A DNA stretch of 64,000 bases from Planctomicrobium sp051465645 (GTDB lineage Bacteria > Planctomycetota > Planctomycetia > Planctomycetales > Planctomycetaceae). Position 1 is the stretch's first letter. Each line of letters starts with the position of its first letter. The stretch covers positions 3,348,001 to 3,412,000 of the forward strand of contig NZ_CP195790.1 of NCBI RefSeq assembly GCF_051465645.1. Reading direction: 5' to 3'. Below, one piece after another: positions 7,648-16,055 of this stretch. The position numbers and the translations under genes were made by a program. A model generated the notes under the pieces. That model worked only from the letters and a program-made list of their open reading frames with translations. It made no database searches and was not told where the DNA came from.

Positions 7648-8817
7648 TTAGCGCACTTCCAGCCACTCGCTCAGTAACGGTGTGATCTGCGTTTTGTCGC
7701 TCTGCTTTGCAGAGACCAAGAGTGCTTCCAGACGCGTGACCTGAGAATCGATCACAGGAAATGCCGCTTCCAGGGGTGGTTCAGCAGGAACCAACCGACT
7801 GACAATCTTTTCGATCAGTTCGGGAATCCCCTCATGTTGAATTGCCGAGACAGAAAGTGCCCCTGACGGTGGCGCAGATGTCACAGGGAGATCACATTTA
7901 TTCCAGACAACAACGGCATCAGGCAGACGACTCAATAACTGCCGGTCCTCGTCGGTGATTCCAGCGGTGGAGTCCAGAACGACAACGACCAGATCAGCTT
8001 CCGACAGACGTGTTTTTGCTTTGGCGATCCCTGCGGCCTCAAGTTCAGATTCGGTCTCGCGCATCCCTGCGGTATCTGAGAGTTCAACTGGCCACCCGCG
8101 AAAGGCAGTTTCCGCGGTAACGACATCGCGAGTCGTGCCCGGCATATCGAACACGACGGCTCTCTCGAACCCGACGAGTGCGTTAATCAGCTGAGACTTT
8201 CCGACATTGGGACGTCCACAGAGAACGACCTTCCACGGAACAAGCAGATGCCGCCCGAACTCACGGTGAGCCAGAAGTCGTTCAATCGCAGCGACCAGCT
8301 TCTCACCTGACAATTCCCGTAACGCACCAACAGCCTGCGGGAAGAGAGACTGTTGCCGCAACAGATGATGAGCCGTTCTTTGAGTCGTCGCCTTGCTGAG
8401 TGCCTCTGCACACTCAGATTCCACAAGTGACGTCCCGATCTGTCGCCATTGCTGTTGTGTGATGACTTCAGCCCCGTGTTGCTGCAGATCTGAAAGAATC
8501 CGCTGAACGGCAGCAATTCCGCCGTGACAGTGCAATTCGGCAGCATGTTCGCCGGTTCGGAGAAAGACAATTTCTTCAGGGGAAACGGTTCCCCATGTGC
8601 CAAAGCAAACGGCCTGCTGCTTCTGTGACGTCGCACTCAGACCATTGACCGGAAAGAACTCGCCATCGAGCAAGTCGAGCGGCCCGCGCACTCCAATTGT
8701 TGCGACAGCTCCACGCCCGCGCGGGGTCAATTCACAGACAAACATGGTGGTCTCATCACTCATTGGGTGCGATGACATTGATTCCATCAGAGACGGTGAC
8801 TTGGGCGTGAATGTCAT
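7648..8817 (-). CDS. Shortened MnmE/TrmE-like GTPase
   Basis: 389 residues against about 450 for MnmE. The N-terminal part keeps the TrmE-like signature TPRGRGAVATIGVRGP, then a helical region, then a G domain: GRPNVGKSQ (201-209), PGTTRD (226-231), DTAG (248-251), NKCD (306-309). The C-terminus ends EWLEVR and lacks the CIGK motif whose Cys is required for tRNA wobble-uridine modification in MnmE. The ATG overlaps the coaX stop as ATGA, so it is translated after coaX. It may be a GTPase paralog that does not modify tRNA, or a diverged MnmE; a full-length mnmE elsewhere would favour the former. No gidA/mnmG neighbour is present. Confidence 0.85.
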   Translation of the reverse strand: MTFTPKSPSLMESMSSHPMSDETTMFVCELTPRGRGAVATIGVRGPLDLLDGEFFPVNGLSATSQKQQAVCFGTWGTVSPEEIVFLRTGEHAAELHCHGGIAAVQRILSDLQQHGAEVITQQQWRQIGTSLVESECAEALSKATTQRTAHHLLRQQSLFPQAVGALRELSGEKLVAAIERLLAHREFGRHLLVPWKVVLCGRPNVGKSQLINALVGFERAVVFDMPGTTRDVVTAETAFRGWPVELSDTAGMRETESELEAAGIAKAKTRLSEADLVVVVLDSTAGITDEDRQLLSRLPDAVVVWNKCDLPVTSAPPSGALSVSAIQHEGIPELIEKIVSRLVPAEPPLEAAFPVIDSQVTRLEALLVSAKQSDKTQITPLLSEWLEVR

Positions 8818-9608
8818 GGTGCCTGAATCTGACCAGCGATCGCGGCGAGCCCGCGCATCGGCAACTCATTTTCCAGTCGAGCACCAGGAAGGTACGGAGC
8901 CAGAATGCCACTTGCCCCTCCAGTCAGCAGAACAAGTGGAGGAAGCGTCGAGTCGGTCACCAGAACGTCAGTGAGTCGCGAGATCATTTCCCGCACCGCG
9001 CCAAGATGTCCCCAATATAAGCCACTCGCAATCGCGGCTTCCGTATTCTTGCCGATGACTGCCGGTTCGTGTTTCAGCAGATCCCAGACATTGACATGAG
9101 GCAACGTCGTTGTCTCCTCATGCAATGATTTCGCCCCCAGAAGAATGCCCGGCAGAATCGCTCCCCCCTGAAATACGCCATTTACGTCAATCGCATCGAC
9201 GGTAATCGCGGTACCGGTTCCCACGGTAATCGCAGGCTGGTTCGGAGCCCTCAGAATGTTTGCGGCAATCGCGTTCAGCAAGCGATCGATTCCAACCTTC
9301 TCCGGGTAGTCAACCTGAATCGTCAGTGGCAGAGACAACTTCTCGGTGAACAGTCGTGGAGCAGGAAGTGAGTTCGGCCAGGCTGCGACGATCTGTCTAG
9401 CTTTCTCCAGATTGGTTCCGACAACAACGGCAGGGACATGCGTCTCCCCGACAAACCAGCTGGCGATCGTTGCCCAATCAATTGGGTCGGCATAGAGCAC
9501 CGCAATTGACTGCTCGATCACAGGAAGTTGTCCGTCACCGGTGTTTCGACACGCAGCGAACTTCACTCGTGTGTGACCGGCATCGACAACCAGACATTTC
9601 GCAGCCAC
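8814..9608 (-). CDS. coaX: Type III pantothenate kinase
   Basis: First step of coenzyme A synthesis, pantothenate to 4'-phosphopantothenate. ASKHA-fold features are visible: the phosphate-binding loop DAGHTRVKF (from residue 9, in the place of DxGNT), the motif GIDRL, and GTGTAITVD. Length 264 aa is normal for CoaX. The start is GTG with AGGA 8 bp upstream. The stop overlaps the start of the MnmE-like GTPase by 4 bases. In many bacteria coaX is paired with birA; here it is not. His replaces the usual Asn in the first loop, a small deviation. Confidence 0.94.
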   Translation of the reverse strand: MAAKCLVVDAGHTRVKFAACRNTGDGQLPVIEQSIAVLYADPIDWATIASWFVGETHVPAVVVGTNLEKARQIVAAWPNSLPAPRLFTEKLSLPLTIQVDYPEKVGIDRLLNAIAANILRAPNQPAITVGTGTAITVDAIDVNGVFQGGAILPGILLGAKSLHEETTTLPHVNVWDLLKHEPAVIGKNTEAAIASGLYWGHLGAVREMISRLTDVLVTDSTLPPLVLLTGGASGILAPYLPGARLENELPMRGLAAIAGQIQAP

Positions 9609-10118
9609 AACGGAGATCCTGACTCTCTTAAAATGCTAATTCATATCCAGCAAACAAAATCGAGTGCGTCTCTACTGCAATGCTCAGAGCGCCGTCTCGA
9701 CGGAAGTGGAAGCGTCCCATTTTGGACTCTTCATGCCGGCTCGTTGGCCAGATTGTCTGCTTCCAGAACCAAAAGTATCGACTCTGGCAACCAAACGCCA
9801 TTACCCTCCAAAAGCAAAACAGATTCGCGTTGCCCGATCCAATGGGACATCTCAGCAGCAACTCCGCAAAACAGCGGCATTTACTGGAAAAATCCCCGAT
9901 TCAAAAAACCCCACGACATTCAACGAATCGATCAACTCCTCCTGACTCTGCTCAAATTGAGCCGAGTCATCAGATCTGAGGCCACATTAACGAATCAAAT
10001 CTGGTGAAAATGTGCCAGCATTTGTTACGATCAACCAGATTGAAACAGGATTGCCCTGTTTCATAAAGCTGCTGGCTGTGTTGTCCACTCGAATCCATTG
10101 CGAAGGGAACAGGAAGTT
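9609..10118. other. Intergenic region upstream of coaX and a small secreted gene
   Basis: 510 bp between divergent genes. Several open frames cross it on both strands, but none has a ribosome site or recognisable composition; they start inside coaX or run without conserved features. I see no RNA gene or repeat. Confidence 0.5.
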
Positions 10119-10619
10119 ATGCAAACGCCCCCAGTTGACCGTCGGCTTACCTGGCTGATTGCAGGAACCCTGCTCGGCATGGCCATCACCTATTATTGCC
10201 CGGCCGAACCTGCTCATGCGTCAACAGCATCTGCTGGTGAGCGATTTGCAATGGCTACCTGCGACACCATTGCTCTCAACAGTGAAGCCGTCTTCGTTCT
10301 CGACATGGTCACCGGTCGCCTGATTGGCGCCGGGTACAGCACACTGGTTGGCGGATTCACCCATTCCTGGGCTCGCAACCTCGCTGCAGACTTCCGCGTC
10401 ACCACGAAGGCTCAATATGTGATGGTGTCCGGTCGAGCCAATCTCCAGCAAACAGGAACAGCCGGAGCACAACCGGGAAGCGGAGTCATTTATATTGGCG
10501 AAATGACCTCTGGTCTCGTCAATATGTACGGATTCTATTACCCACAATCCACCGGCCCGCTTCCTCCACAAGAACTGATTCTGATCGGTTCATTCCCTTG
10601 GCGAATGAGTTCCAAGTAA
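10119..10619 (+). CDS. Membrane-anchored or secreted hypothetical protein
   Basis: 166 residues. ATG 10119 is preceded by AGGAAG, a good ribosome site; a GTG at 10098 is less likely. The N-terminal hydrophobic helix (LTWLIAGTLLGMAITYYC) is a signal peptide or anchor. The remainder reads like a small beta-rich domain: SEAVFVLDMVTGRLIGAGY, then AQYVMVSGRANLQQ and GSGVIYIGEMTSGLVNMYGF. I recall similar short proteins in planctomycetes but cannot name a family. A strong terminator lies 90 bp downstream. Confidence 0.75.
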   Translation: MQTPPVDRRLTWLIAGTLLGMAITYYCPAEPAHASTASAGERFAMATCDTIALNSEAVFVLDMVTGRLIGAGYSTLVGGFTHSWARNLAADFRVTTKAQYVMVSGRANLQQTGTAGAQPGSGVIYIGEMTSGLVNMYGFYYPQSTGPLPPQELILIGSFPWRMSSK

Positions 10620-10706
10620 CGTCCAAAAGCGTCACAGTGTTGTCCGGCAACTGCAAGTCGGTCGCCTGACACTCCACTTAATGCATTCAATTTCCTGTAG
10701 AGGCTC

Positions 10707-10739
10707 ACCGCAGGTCAACTGGCCTGCGGTTTCTTTTTT
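10707..10739 (+). terminator. Rho-independent terminator immediately before next start codon
   Basis: Stem ACCGCAGG/CCTGCGGT (10707-10714 with 10723-10730) is followed by ttcttttttc. It ends 3 nt before the ATG of the methyltransferase gene, so it either terminates the upstream gene or acts as a leader element for the next one. Confidence 0.85.
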
Positions 10740-10741
10740 CA

Positions 10742-11911
10742 ATGAATTCCGACTACGAACTCCTGATACGACTCTCTGAAACCCCGAATCTCATGGCGCA
10801 AGTCGCCAGCAAGGAAGGGCAGGGGCTGAAACTTCAGACACAGTTGAGGAAGCAATTCGACCCGGAACTCGTTCGGGGAGCGTTGACACTTTCTGAACTG
10901 CGAACCCGTGCCAGCGGACGACACATTCACGCTGACAAGATGTGGTTCAGCCGTCAGGAACTAGAGCAGGCCACTCCCGATCTCATTGCCGAGCACAAGG
11001 CCAAACGCTTTGCAGCCGCTGGCTCACACGTCTATGACCTCTACTGCGGATTCGGTGCGAATTCGATCGGATTCGCCAAAGCCGGACTGAATGTCACGGC
11101 TCGCGAGACATCAGAGATCGCCATCCTCAGAACCCGAATGAACGCGGCGGTGTATGGAGTCGCAGAACGTATTCAGACCGAGGTTGTGAACAATCCGGTT
11201 GAAGCCTTAACTGCAGATTTGATTCACATTCATCCTCAACGTACTGCCACGAATCAAAAGGCAGTGAAGCTGGAAGACTACATTCCGAATCAAGAATCGC
11301 TGCAGTCGCTGGTTGAACATGAGCCGGGCGGGGCAATCACACTTTCGTCCGCCAGCAATTTCGGGGGTAAGTTCAACCAGTGCGAGATTGAACTCGTCAG
11401 CCTGAATGGAGATTGCCGGGAAGCCATCGTCTGGTTTGGTTCGCTCCGTGGGGAACACGCGATGCGAGCGACAATTCTTCCTCAAGGTTTCACTCTTTCC
11501 GGGAACCCCTGGGAATCGCTTGGAATGGTCGGTCCACTAGAGACATATCTCTATGACCCTGATCCAGCGATCGTGCGTGCTGGGCTCGTCGACAGGCTGA
11601 CTGAAGAACTCAGCCTGAATCGTCTCGACGCCGCAGAAGAATACCTGACTTCTGGCGAGCTGATTCACTCACCTGCGGTCGCCTGTTATGAAGTCCTGAT
11701 GGACCTGCCAAATAACGATCGCGACATTCGAAATTACTTCCGCGAAGCAGAGATCGGGGAAGTCGAAATTCGCTGCCGACATGTCCCTGTCGACGCGGCT
11801 GCTCTCCGCAGAAAGCTGCCGCTCAAAGGCAAGAACAAGGTGACACTGTTCTTCGCCAGACTGGATGGAAAGACGAGAGCAGTCATCGGCCGACGCGTCA
11901 TTTCGCCATAG
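10742..11911 (+). CDS. Class I SAM-dependent methyltransferase with THUMP-like C-terminal domain
   Basis: 389 residues. An N-terminal helical part with HADKMWFSRQELEQAT leads into a Rossmann methyltransferase core whose SAM loop is DLYCGFGANSIGF (99-111). The second half (GNPWESLGMVGPLETYLYDPDP; LTEELSLNRLDAAEEYLTS) matches the THUMP-like domain found at the C-terminus of a bacterial methyltransferase family, probably acting on RNA; the substrate is unproven. The usual NPPR-type catalytic motif is not obvious, since the region after the SAM core contains ADLIHIHPQRT. No Shine-Dalgarno precedes ATG 10742, which sits directly after a terminator U-tract. Confidence 0.85.
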   Translation: MNSDYELLIRLSETPNLMAQVASKEGQGLKLQTQLRKQFDPELVRGALTLSELRTRASGRHIHADKMWFSRQELEQATPDLIAEHKAKRFAAAGSHVYDLYCGFGANSIGFAKAGLNVTARETSEIAILRTRMNAAVYGVAERIQTEVVNNPVEALTADLIHIHPQRTATNQKAVKLEDYIPNQESLQSLVEHEPGGAITLSSASNFGGKFNQCEIELVSLNGDCREAIVWFGSLRGEHAMRATILPQGFTLSGNPWESLGMVGPLETYLYDPDPAIVRAGLVDRLTEELSLNRLDAAEEYLTSGELIHSPAVACYEVLMDLPNNDRDIRNYFREAEIGEVEIRCRHVPVDAAALRRKLPLKGKNKVTLFFARLDGKTRAVIGRRVISP

Positions 11912-11967
11912 GCAGGCAATACGCCAGCTCAAGTTCATCCCCGGTCGCTTCAGGCTTTCGCGGAGCT

Positions 11968-12477
11968 CTATTTCGCTCCATCGACTGAAGTTGGCGGAGC
12001 ATCGGGAATTGCCGCACCATTTGGTGGGAGCGGAGGCGAATCCGATTGAGGAATCAGCGCTGGAATTTCCGACTTCGCTGGTGGGACAACCGGCGGGATC
12101 ACTGGCGGACTGATGAGCAGTGTGGGATCCACTTCACGGAGCGGATCTTCCATGCTGCCTGGCAACACCGGAATCGGACGTGCAATCACTTTTTCCTGTG
12201 GCTGCACGTAGATCGGGTTATGCGCGTAGTTCGGGAGCGCTCGATATCCGCGGCTCAATGAGCGATCGTAGATCTTGTCATTGAACTTATGTTGATACCA
12301 GTCAGGGTAACCAATCCGCGTGAGATCCAGCCCCGGGTCGTACCAACGCTCCAGCGACCGAGGTTTATCGACGAAATTATCGACGACGTCCTGATATCGC
12401 TCTGTGATCGTAAAGCATTGACAACCTGCGAAGCCCATCAGGACCACGCAGACGCCAGACAACTGAAATGCCTGCAT
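11968..12477 (-). CDS. Proline-rich putative lipoprotein
   Basis: 169 residues. The short hydrophobic N-terminus with LMGFAGC is a lipobox, so the protein is probably lipid-anchored at C19. The middle is Tyr/Arg-rich (YPDWYQHKFNDKIYDRSLSRGYR) and the last third is Pro-rich (LISPPVIPPVVPPAKSEIP; SPPLPPNGAAIPDAPP), suggesting an extended tail. GGAGCAGG precedes the ATG, a good ribosome site. It converges with the methyltransferase gene. No function can be proposed. Confidence 0.78.
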   Translation of the reverse strand: MQAFQLSGVCVVLMGFAGCQCFTITERYQDVVDNFVDKPRSLERWYDPGLDLTRIGYPDWYQHKFNDKIYDRSLSRGYRALPNYAHNPIYVQPQEKVIARPIPVLPGSMEDPLREVDPTLLISPPVIPPVVPPAKSEIPALIPQSDSPPLPPNGAAIPDAPPTSVDGAK

Positions 12478-12937
12478 AGACCTGCTCCCCTCGTACCGGC
12501 TGTATCAAAGGAATCGGTTTCGCAGTGCAAAAAACTTTGGTGCAATCCGAAGCAATTGAAAATTGTCAACATCGATGTTGCCATGCTGTTGCCACGATTC
12601 AACACATCGGCATTTCCCGCCGCAACAGACAATCCCCTCCAAATCAAAACTCGTTTCCTGCGGCAGCACTCAGAAAGCCAACCTAACATTGTGATGCGGG
12701 CAGAAGGAGCGTCGAGCCAAATCACCTTAATCCAGCACCAATCAAGCTGTTGCGAAACGCACCTCTTCAGGATCGAAGAGATTTCAATCTGCTGAGATCA
12801 CATCAGAATCAGTCGTTAATGCACTCTGAATGGAGTGATTCACGACAAACTTCATCTCTGCGTGATCCGAAAGTTGAAACAGCCTGGTGGCGAGGAGTCT
12901 TGGCAACGTCGCATTTTTCCAGGAAGAGGCTACTCAC
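12478..12937. other. Intergenic region between lipoprotein and PilZ genes
   Basis: 460 bp upstream of two divergent genes, presumably carrying both promoters. Open frames here (for example 12289-12795 on the plus strand) are mostly antisense to the lipoprotein gene and show no protein-like features. No RNA gene or repeat was recognised. Confidence 0.45.
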
Positions 12938-13411
12938 ATGGTCCACACAATGCGCGATGCGGGCAATTGCATTGATCACCCGGAAGAGATTGCAGAACTC
13001 GTCCTGAAAATCCGGGACGAATACTGCGAGGGATGCCTCCGATTCACAGGCTCACTGCCTGACGATGCACTTCCCGAGGTGGATCGCAGACGTGATGTTC
13101 GAGAACCGTTGGCGATTCCATTTTATCTGCAACCAGTTCAAGTTCTGAACGAGAAGCAGGTCGAAACGCGCGGAGAATCCACCCTCGCCGTAACACGCGA
13201 TCTTTCTCTGAGCGGAATCGGAATCCAAAGCGACGTTCCGCTGGATCAGCGATACTACATGGCGGAATTTGACTGTCCAAAACAGAATTCCGTGCGGTTT
13301 CTTGTCGAGATTCGCTGGAGCCAAAAGAAATCCAGCCATAACTATCAGGCCGGTTGCAGCATCGTCTGCCCGTTGGATCACGATTGCAGAAGAAGCAACA
13401 ACTCGCCCTGA
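12938..13411 (+). CDS. PilZ domain-containing protein
   Basis: About 157 residues from ATG 12938, which has AGGAAGAGG upstream. The N-terminal helix-rich part (IDHPEEIAELVLKIRDEYCEG) is followed by a PilZ-type barrel: the basic motif DRRRDVREP corresponds to the RxxxR c-di-GMP-binding loop and RDLSLSGIGIQS to the (D/N)xSxxG motif. Predicted cytoplasmic c-di-GMP receptor or protein-interaction module. The GGDEF protein at 33-35 kb and the pilus/secretion ATPases at 14-17 kb are possible partners, which is inference. Both binding motifs are present, so ligand binding is plausible. Confidence 0.82.
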   Translation: MVHTMRDAGNCIDHPEEIAELVLKIRDEYCEGCLRFTGSLPDDALPEVDRRRDVREPLAIPFYLQPVQVLNEKQVETRGESTLAVTRDLSLSGIGIQSDVPLDQRYYMAEFDCPKQNSVRFLVEIRWSQKKSSHNYQAGCSIVCPLDHDCRRSNNSP

Positions 13412-13593
13412 GTACGGCACTCTGAGATCAGCCAGCCGCCATTCGTGAATTTCGATTCGCTTTCAGCACCGTCATCATTGAGAACTGATCAAGATGCGGT
13501 CCGGCTGAAAGCCAGCACGTTCCCTTTGCACAAGAACACAGCAAGAGACGAAGCGAAAAGCAACATCTCGGCTGTGTCCAGAGCACTCTTCTG

Positions 13594-13917
13594 TCACCAC
13601 CCCAGTGACATATTGGTCTCGATGACTTTCTGAGCGTCCTGCAGGTCGCAACCGGTTTCGTGCATGTAGAGACGAATCGCGTGAACCTTGTCGCCAGACG
13701 CCTTCGCCAGACATTCACGAGCCGTATCACTTGGCTGAGCAGCCGTCTCCATTCCCAGTAATCGCTTCGAGATCACCCAGACATCGCGAGGACGCTTGCT
13801 GACTCGCATGATTTCTTCTTCAGGGTAGTGCTCATGAGCGAATCCTCGCGCTTCCTCCGCGGAATCAGCCCAGCCAATCATGATGTGAGCGGCCGTCTCA
13901 ATCTCAAACAATGGCAT
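13594..13917 (-). CDS. Small protein with ribosomal L7/L12 C-terminal-like segment
   Basis: 107 residues, no signal peptide. The C-terminal third (GDKVHAIRLYMHETGCDLQD followed by AQKVIE) closely resembles the L7/L12 C-terminal pattern KIxVIKxVRxxTGLGLKEAKxxVE. The N-terminal half (IMIGWADSAEEARGFAHEHY) looks like a separate small alpha/beta module. In other bacteria such L7/L12-like pieces occur in proteins not part of the ribosome. The true rplL would be larger and lie in the rpoB region. Function unknown. Convergent with the PilZ gene. Confidence 0.72.
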   Translation of the reverse strand: MPLFEIETAAHIMIGWADSAEEARGFAHEHYPEEEIMRVSKRPRDVWVISKRLLGMETAAQPSDTARECLAKASGDKVHAIRLYMHETGCDLQDAQKVIETNMSLGW

Positions 13918-14035
13918 CTATCCGACTCCATCTGGAAATGGTGGCAATTGGCAATAGCAGGTGTCTCTGACGGAATCCCCTGACAAGACAAATCTGCTTC
14001 GGTTCAGGTTCATCGTTCCTTGTCGGAATGTCAAC

Positions 14036-15871
14036 TTATTTTACGACTCGCTGAATCTCTTCCACCGATGTCACCCCGCGAACGACCAGCCGCAACCCTT
14101 CTTCCTGCATGTAGAGCATCCCCTCTTTGCGAGCTTCGTTACGAATTGCAGACATGGCTGCCCCTTCTCGAAGAAGGTCTTTCATGCGTTCGCTCAAAGC
14201 CAGCATTTCGTAGACACCAATTCGCCCGTGATAACCTGTCCCACCGCATTTCGGGCAAGACTTGTTCTCGACTGGGGGACGATAGAACTCTTTGATTTTC
14301 CCAACCGGCAATCCCAGCTCTTTCAACTCTTGAGCCGTTGGGGCATACGCTTCGCGACACTGCGTACACAACCGACGTGTCAGTCTCTGTGCAAGAATGG
14401 CCGAGACCGCAGTTGAAAGCATGAATGGCTCGACACCGAGATCCATCAAGCGATAAAGCGCTGTGATCGAATCGTTGGCGTGGATTGTCGAGAAGACCAT
14501 GTGCCCGGTGTTCGCTGCCTGACAGGCGATCTTCGCGGTCTCTTCGTCTCGAATTTCCCCAATCATGACGACGTCAGGGTCCTGGCGAAGAATACTTCTC
14601 AATGACTGGGCAAACGTCGTGCCCCCCTTGGTATTGATCTCAATCTGCGTGACATTCGCCATCTTGTATTCAACAGGATCTTCGATGGTGATGATGTTCT
14701 TTTCATACGCATCGAGTTCATTGATCGCGGCATACAAGGTGGTCGACTTACCGGCCCCGGTCGGCCCGCACACCAGCATTAACCCGTGCGGCTGATTGAT
14801 GACCTGAGCAAGCGTCTCGGCGACCTGCTTGCGCATTCCCAGCTGAGCAATCTTGCTGACTGAATTCGACTGGTCGAGAATACGCAAACTCACCTTTTCG
14901 CCGTGGCGCGTTCCCTGAGAAGCGACACGGAAGTCAATCTCGCGTCCTTCCAGAATCGCTCCGAAACTTCCGTCCTGAGAGCGACGACGTTCCGTGATGT
15001 CCATCGCACACAACACCTTGACGATGTTGGTCACGGCATCGCCGGTCGCCTTGTCGAATGGTTCCGCAGGGAACATGACACCGTCGATGCGCAGACGAAC
15101 CGCCAGTTCTTCATCTTTCGGTTCGAGGTGAATATCGGTCGCGCGTCGCAGCAGGGCGTCGTAGACGAGTTCTTTTGCTGCAACGTATCCCTTGGACGTT
15201 TCGACCTGCTTTGAGCGGCTGACATCCTTCTGGCCGGTTCGCGACTTTCCAACAAACGTAATTGGCGGTCCATTGTGTGCATCACCCTGACTCTTGCGAG
15301 ACAGGTTGATTCCGACCTTCGCAAGTTGACGTCGGGACCAGCTATCCAGGTGAGCAGGTGTCATGACCTGACGGTTTGGAGGGACGCATTGATTTCGCTC
15401 CCAAACGTAGAATCCCAAAGGGCCGCCAAAGAACAGCGCGACGGCACCTAATCCGGTCGCCATCCCGGGCGAATTCAGCATCAACACGAGCGCAACGACC
15501 CCGCCCAATAACATCCAGCTGTTCCAGAAGTCTGGCCTGACTTTCAGCCCCCGACTGTCTTCATGGACCCAGTTTGAATAGTGCAGCCAAAAAGCAAAGG
15601 CCCCAATCACAAAGGCCAGTTTGAAAAGCGAGAAGTAAAAGCCGACCTGTGGAGCCACATTCACGTGCAGATTCGGGTGATCTGGACGCGATGGAACCTG
15701 ATTCCCGCGTGAGAACGGATCTGGAGGATCAGGGTATCGTCCAAACTGTGGCGAGCTTGCCCCTGCAGGCACAGGAGGAACCTGAGCGAAGGTGATGCCG
15801 CTGAGCAACACAGACTGGAATACGACGATCAGAATCGCCTGAACCAGTAGACCCTGTTTGCGATGGTTCAT
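14036..15871 (-). CDS. Membrane-anchored GspE/PulE-type secretion or pilus ATPase
   Basis: About 611 residues from ATG 15871, with GGTGA upstream. The C-terminal two thirds are a type II secretion/type IV pilus assembly ATPase: Walker A GPTGAGKST (about 369-377), the Asp box IEDPVEY, Walker B region DPDVVMIGEIRDEETA, His box, and a tetracysteine zinc site CTQC...CPKCGGTGYHG. The N-terminus is unusual: a signal-like segment (LLVQAILIVVFQSVLLSGI), a Pro-rich linker and further hydrophobic segments (FKLAFVIGAFAFWL; WMLLGGVVALVLML) precede the ATPase. Classical GspE is cytosolic. It probably powers assembly of pseudopilins such as DUF1559 proteins, which is inference. Confidence 0.92.
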   Translation of the reverse strand: MNHRKQGLLVQAILIVVFQSVLLSGITFAQVPPVPAGASSPQFGRYPDPPDPFSRGNQVPSRPDHPNLHVNVAPQVGFYFSLFKLAFVIGAFAFWLHYSNWVHEDSRGLKVRPDFWNSWMLLGGVVALVLMLNSPGMATGLGAVALFFGGPLGFYVWERNQCVPPNRQVMTPAHLDSWSRRQLAKVGINLSRKSQGDAHNGPPITFVGKSRTGQKDVSRSKQVETSKGYVAAKELVYDALLRRATDIHLEPKDEELAVRLRIDGVMFPAEPFDKATGDAVTNIVKVLCAMDITERRRSQDGSFGAILEGREIDFRVASQGTRHGEKVSLRILDQSNSVSKIAQLGMRKQVAETLAQVINQPHGLMLVCGPTGAGKSTTLYAAINELDAYEKNIITIEDPVEYKMANVTQIEINTKGGTTFAQSLRSILRQDPDVVMIGEIRDEETAKIACQAANTGHMVFSTIHANDSITALYRLMDLGVEPFMLSTAVSAILAQRLTRRLCTQCREAYAPTAQELKELGLPVGKIKEFYRPPVENKSCPKCGGTGYHGRIGVYEMLALSERMKDLLREGAAMSAIRNEARKEGMLYMQEEGLRLVVRGVTSVEEIQRVVK

Positions 15872-15998
15872 TTTCACCAGTTTGTCCCGCAATGAGATGA
15901 CGCGAATCCTGACAGGTGCGTTGCCATAAGGTACGTGCAGCACAGCCCCTGAGTCCACATCGAACGGTCATGCCCCGTTGAGAATAACGGAACTGCGA

Positions 15999-16036
15999 TA
16001 AAAAACTGCCGGGGACGACTTCGCGATTCCCCGGCA
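15999..16036 (-). terminator. Rho-independent terminator after pilT-like gene
   Basis: Stem TGCCGGGGA/TCCCCGGCA (16028-16036 with 16007-16015, minus strand) is followed by a run of T and ATCG. It separates the PilT-like gene from the GspE-like gene downstream, making them separate transcription units. Confidence 0.85.
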
Positions 16037-16055
16037 ATTCCATTTCTCGTCTCGT

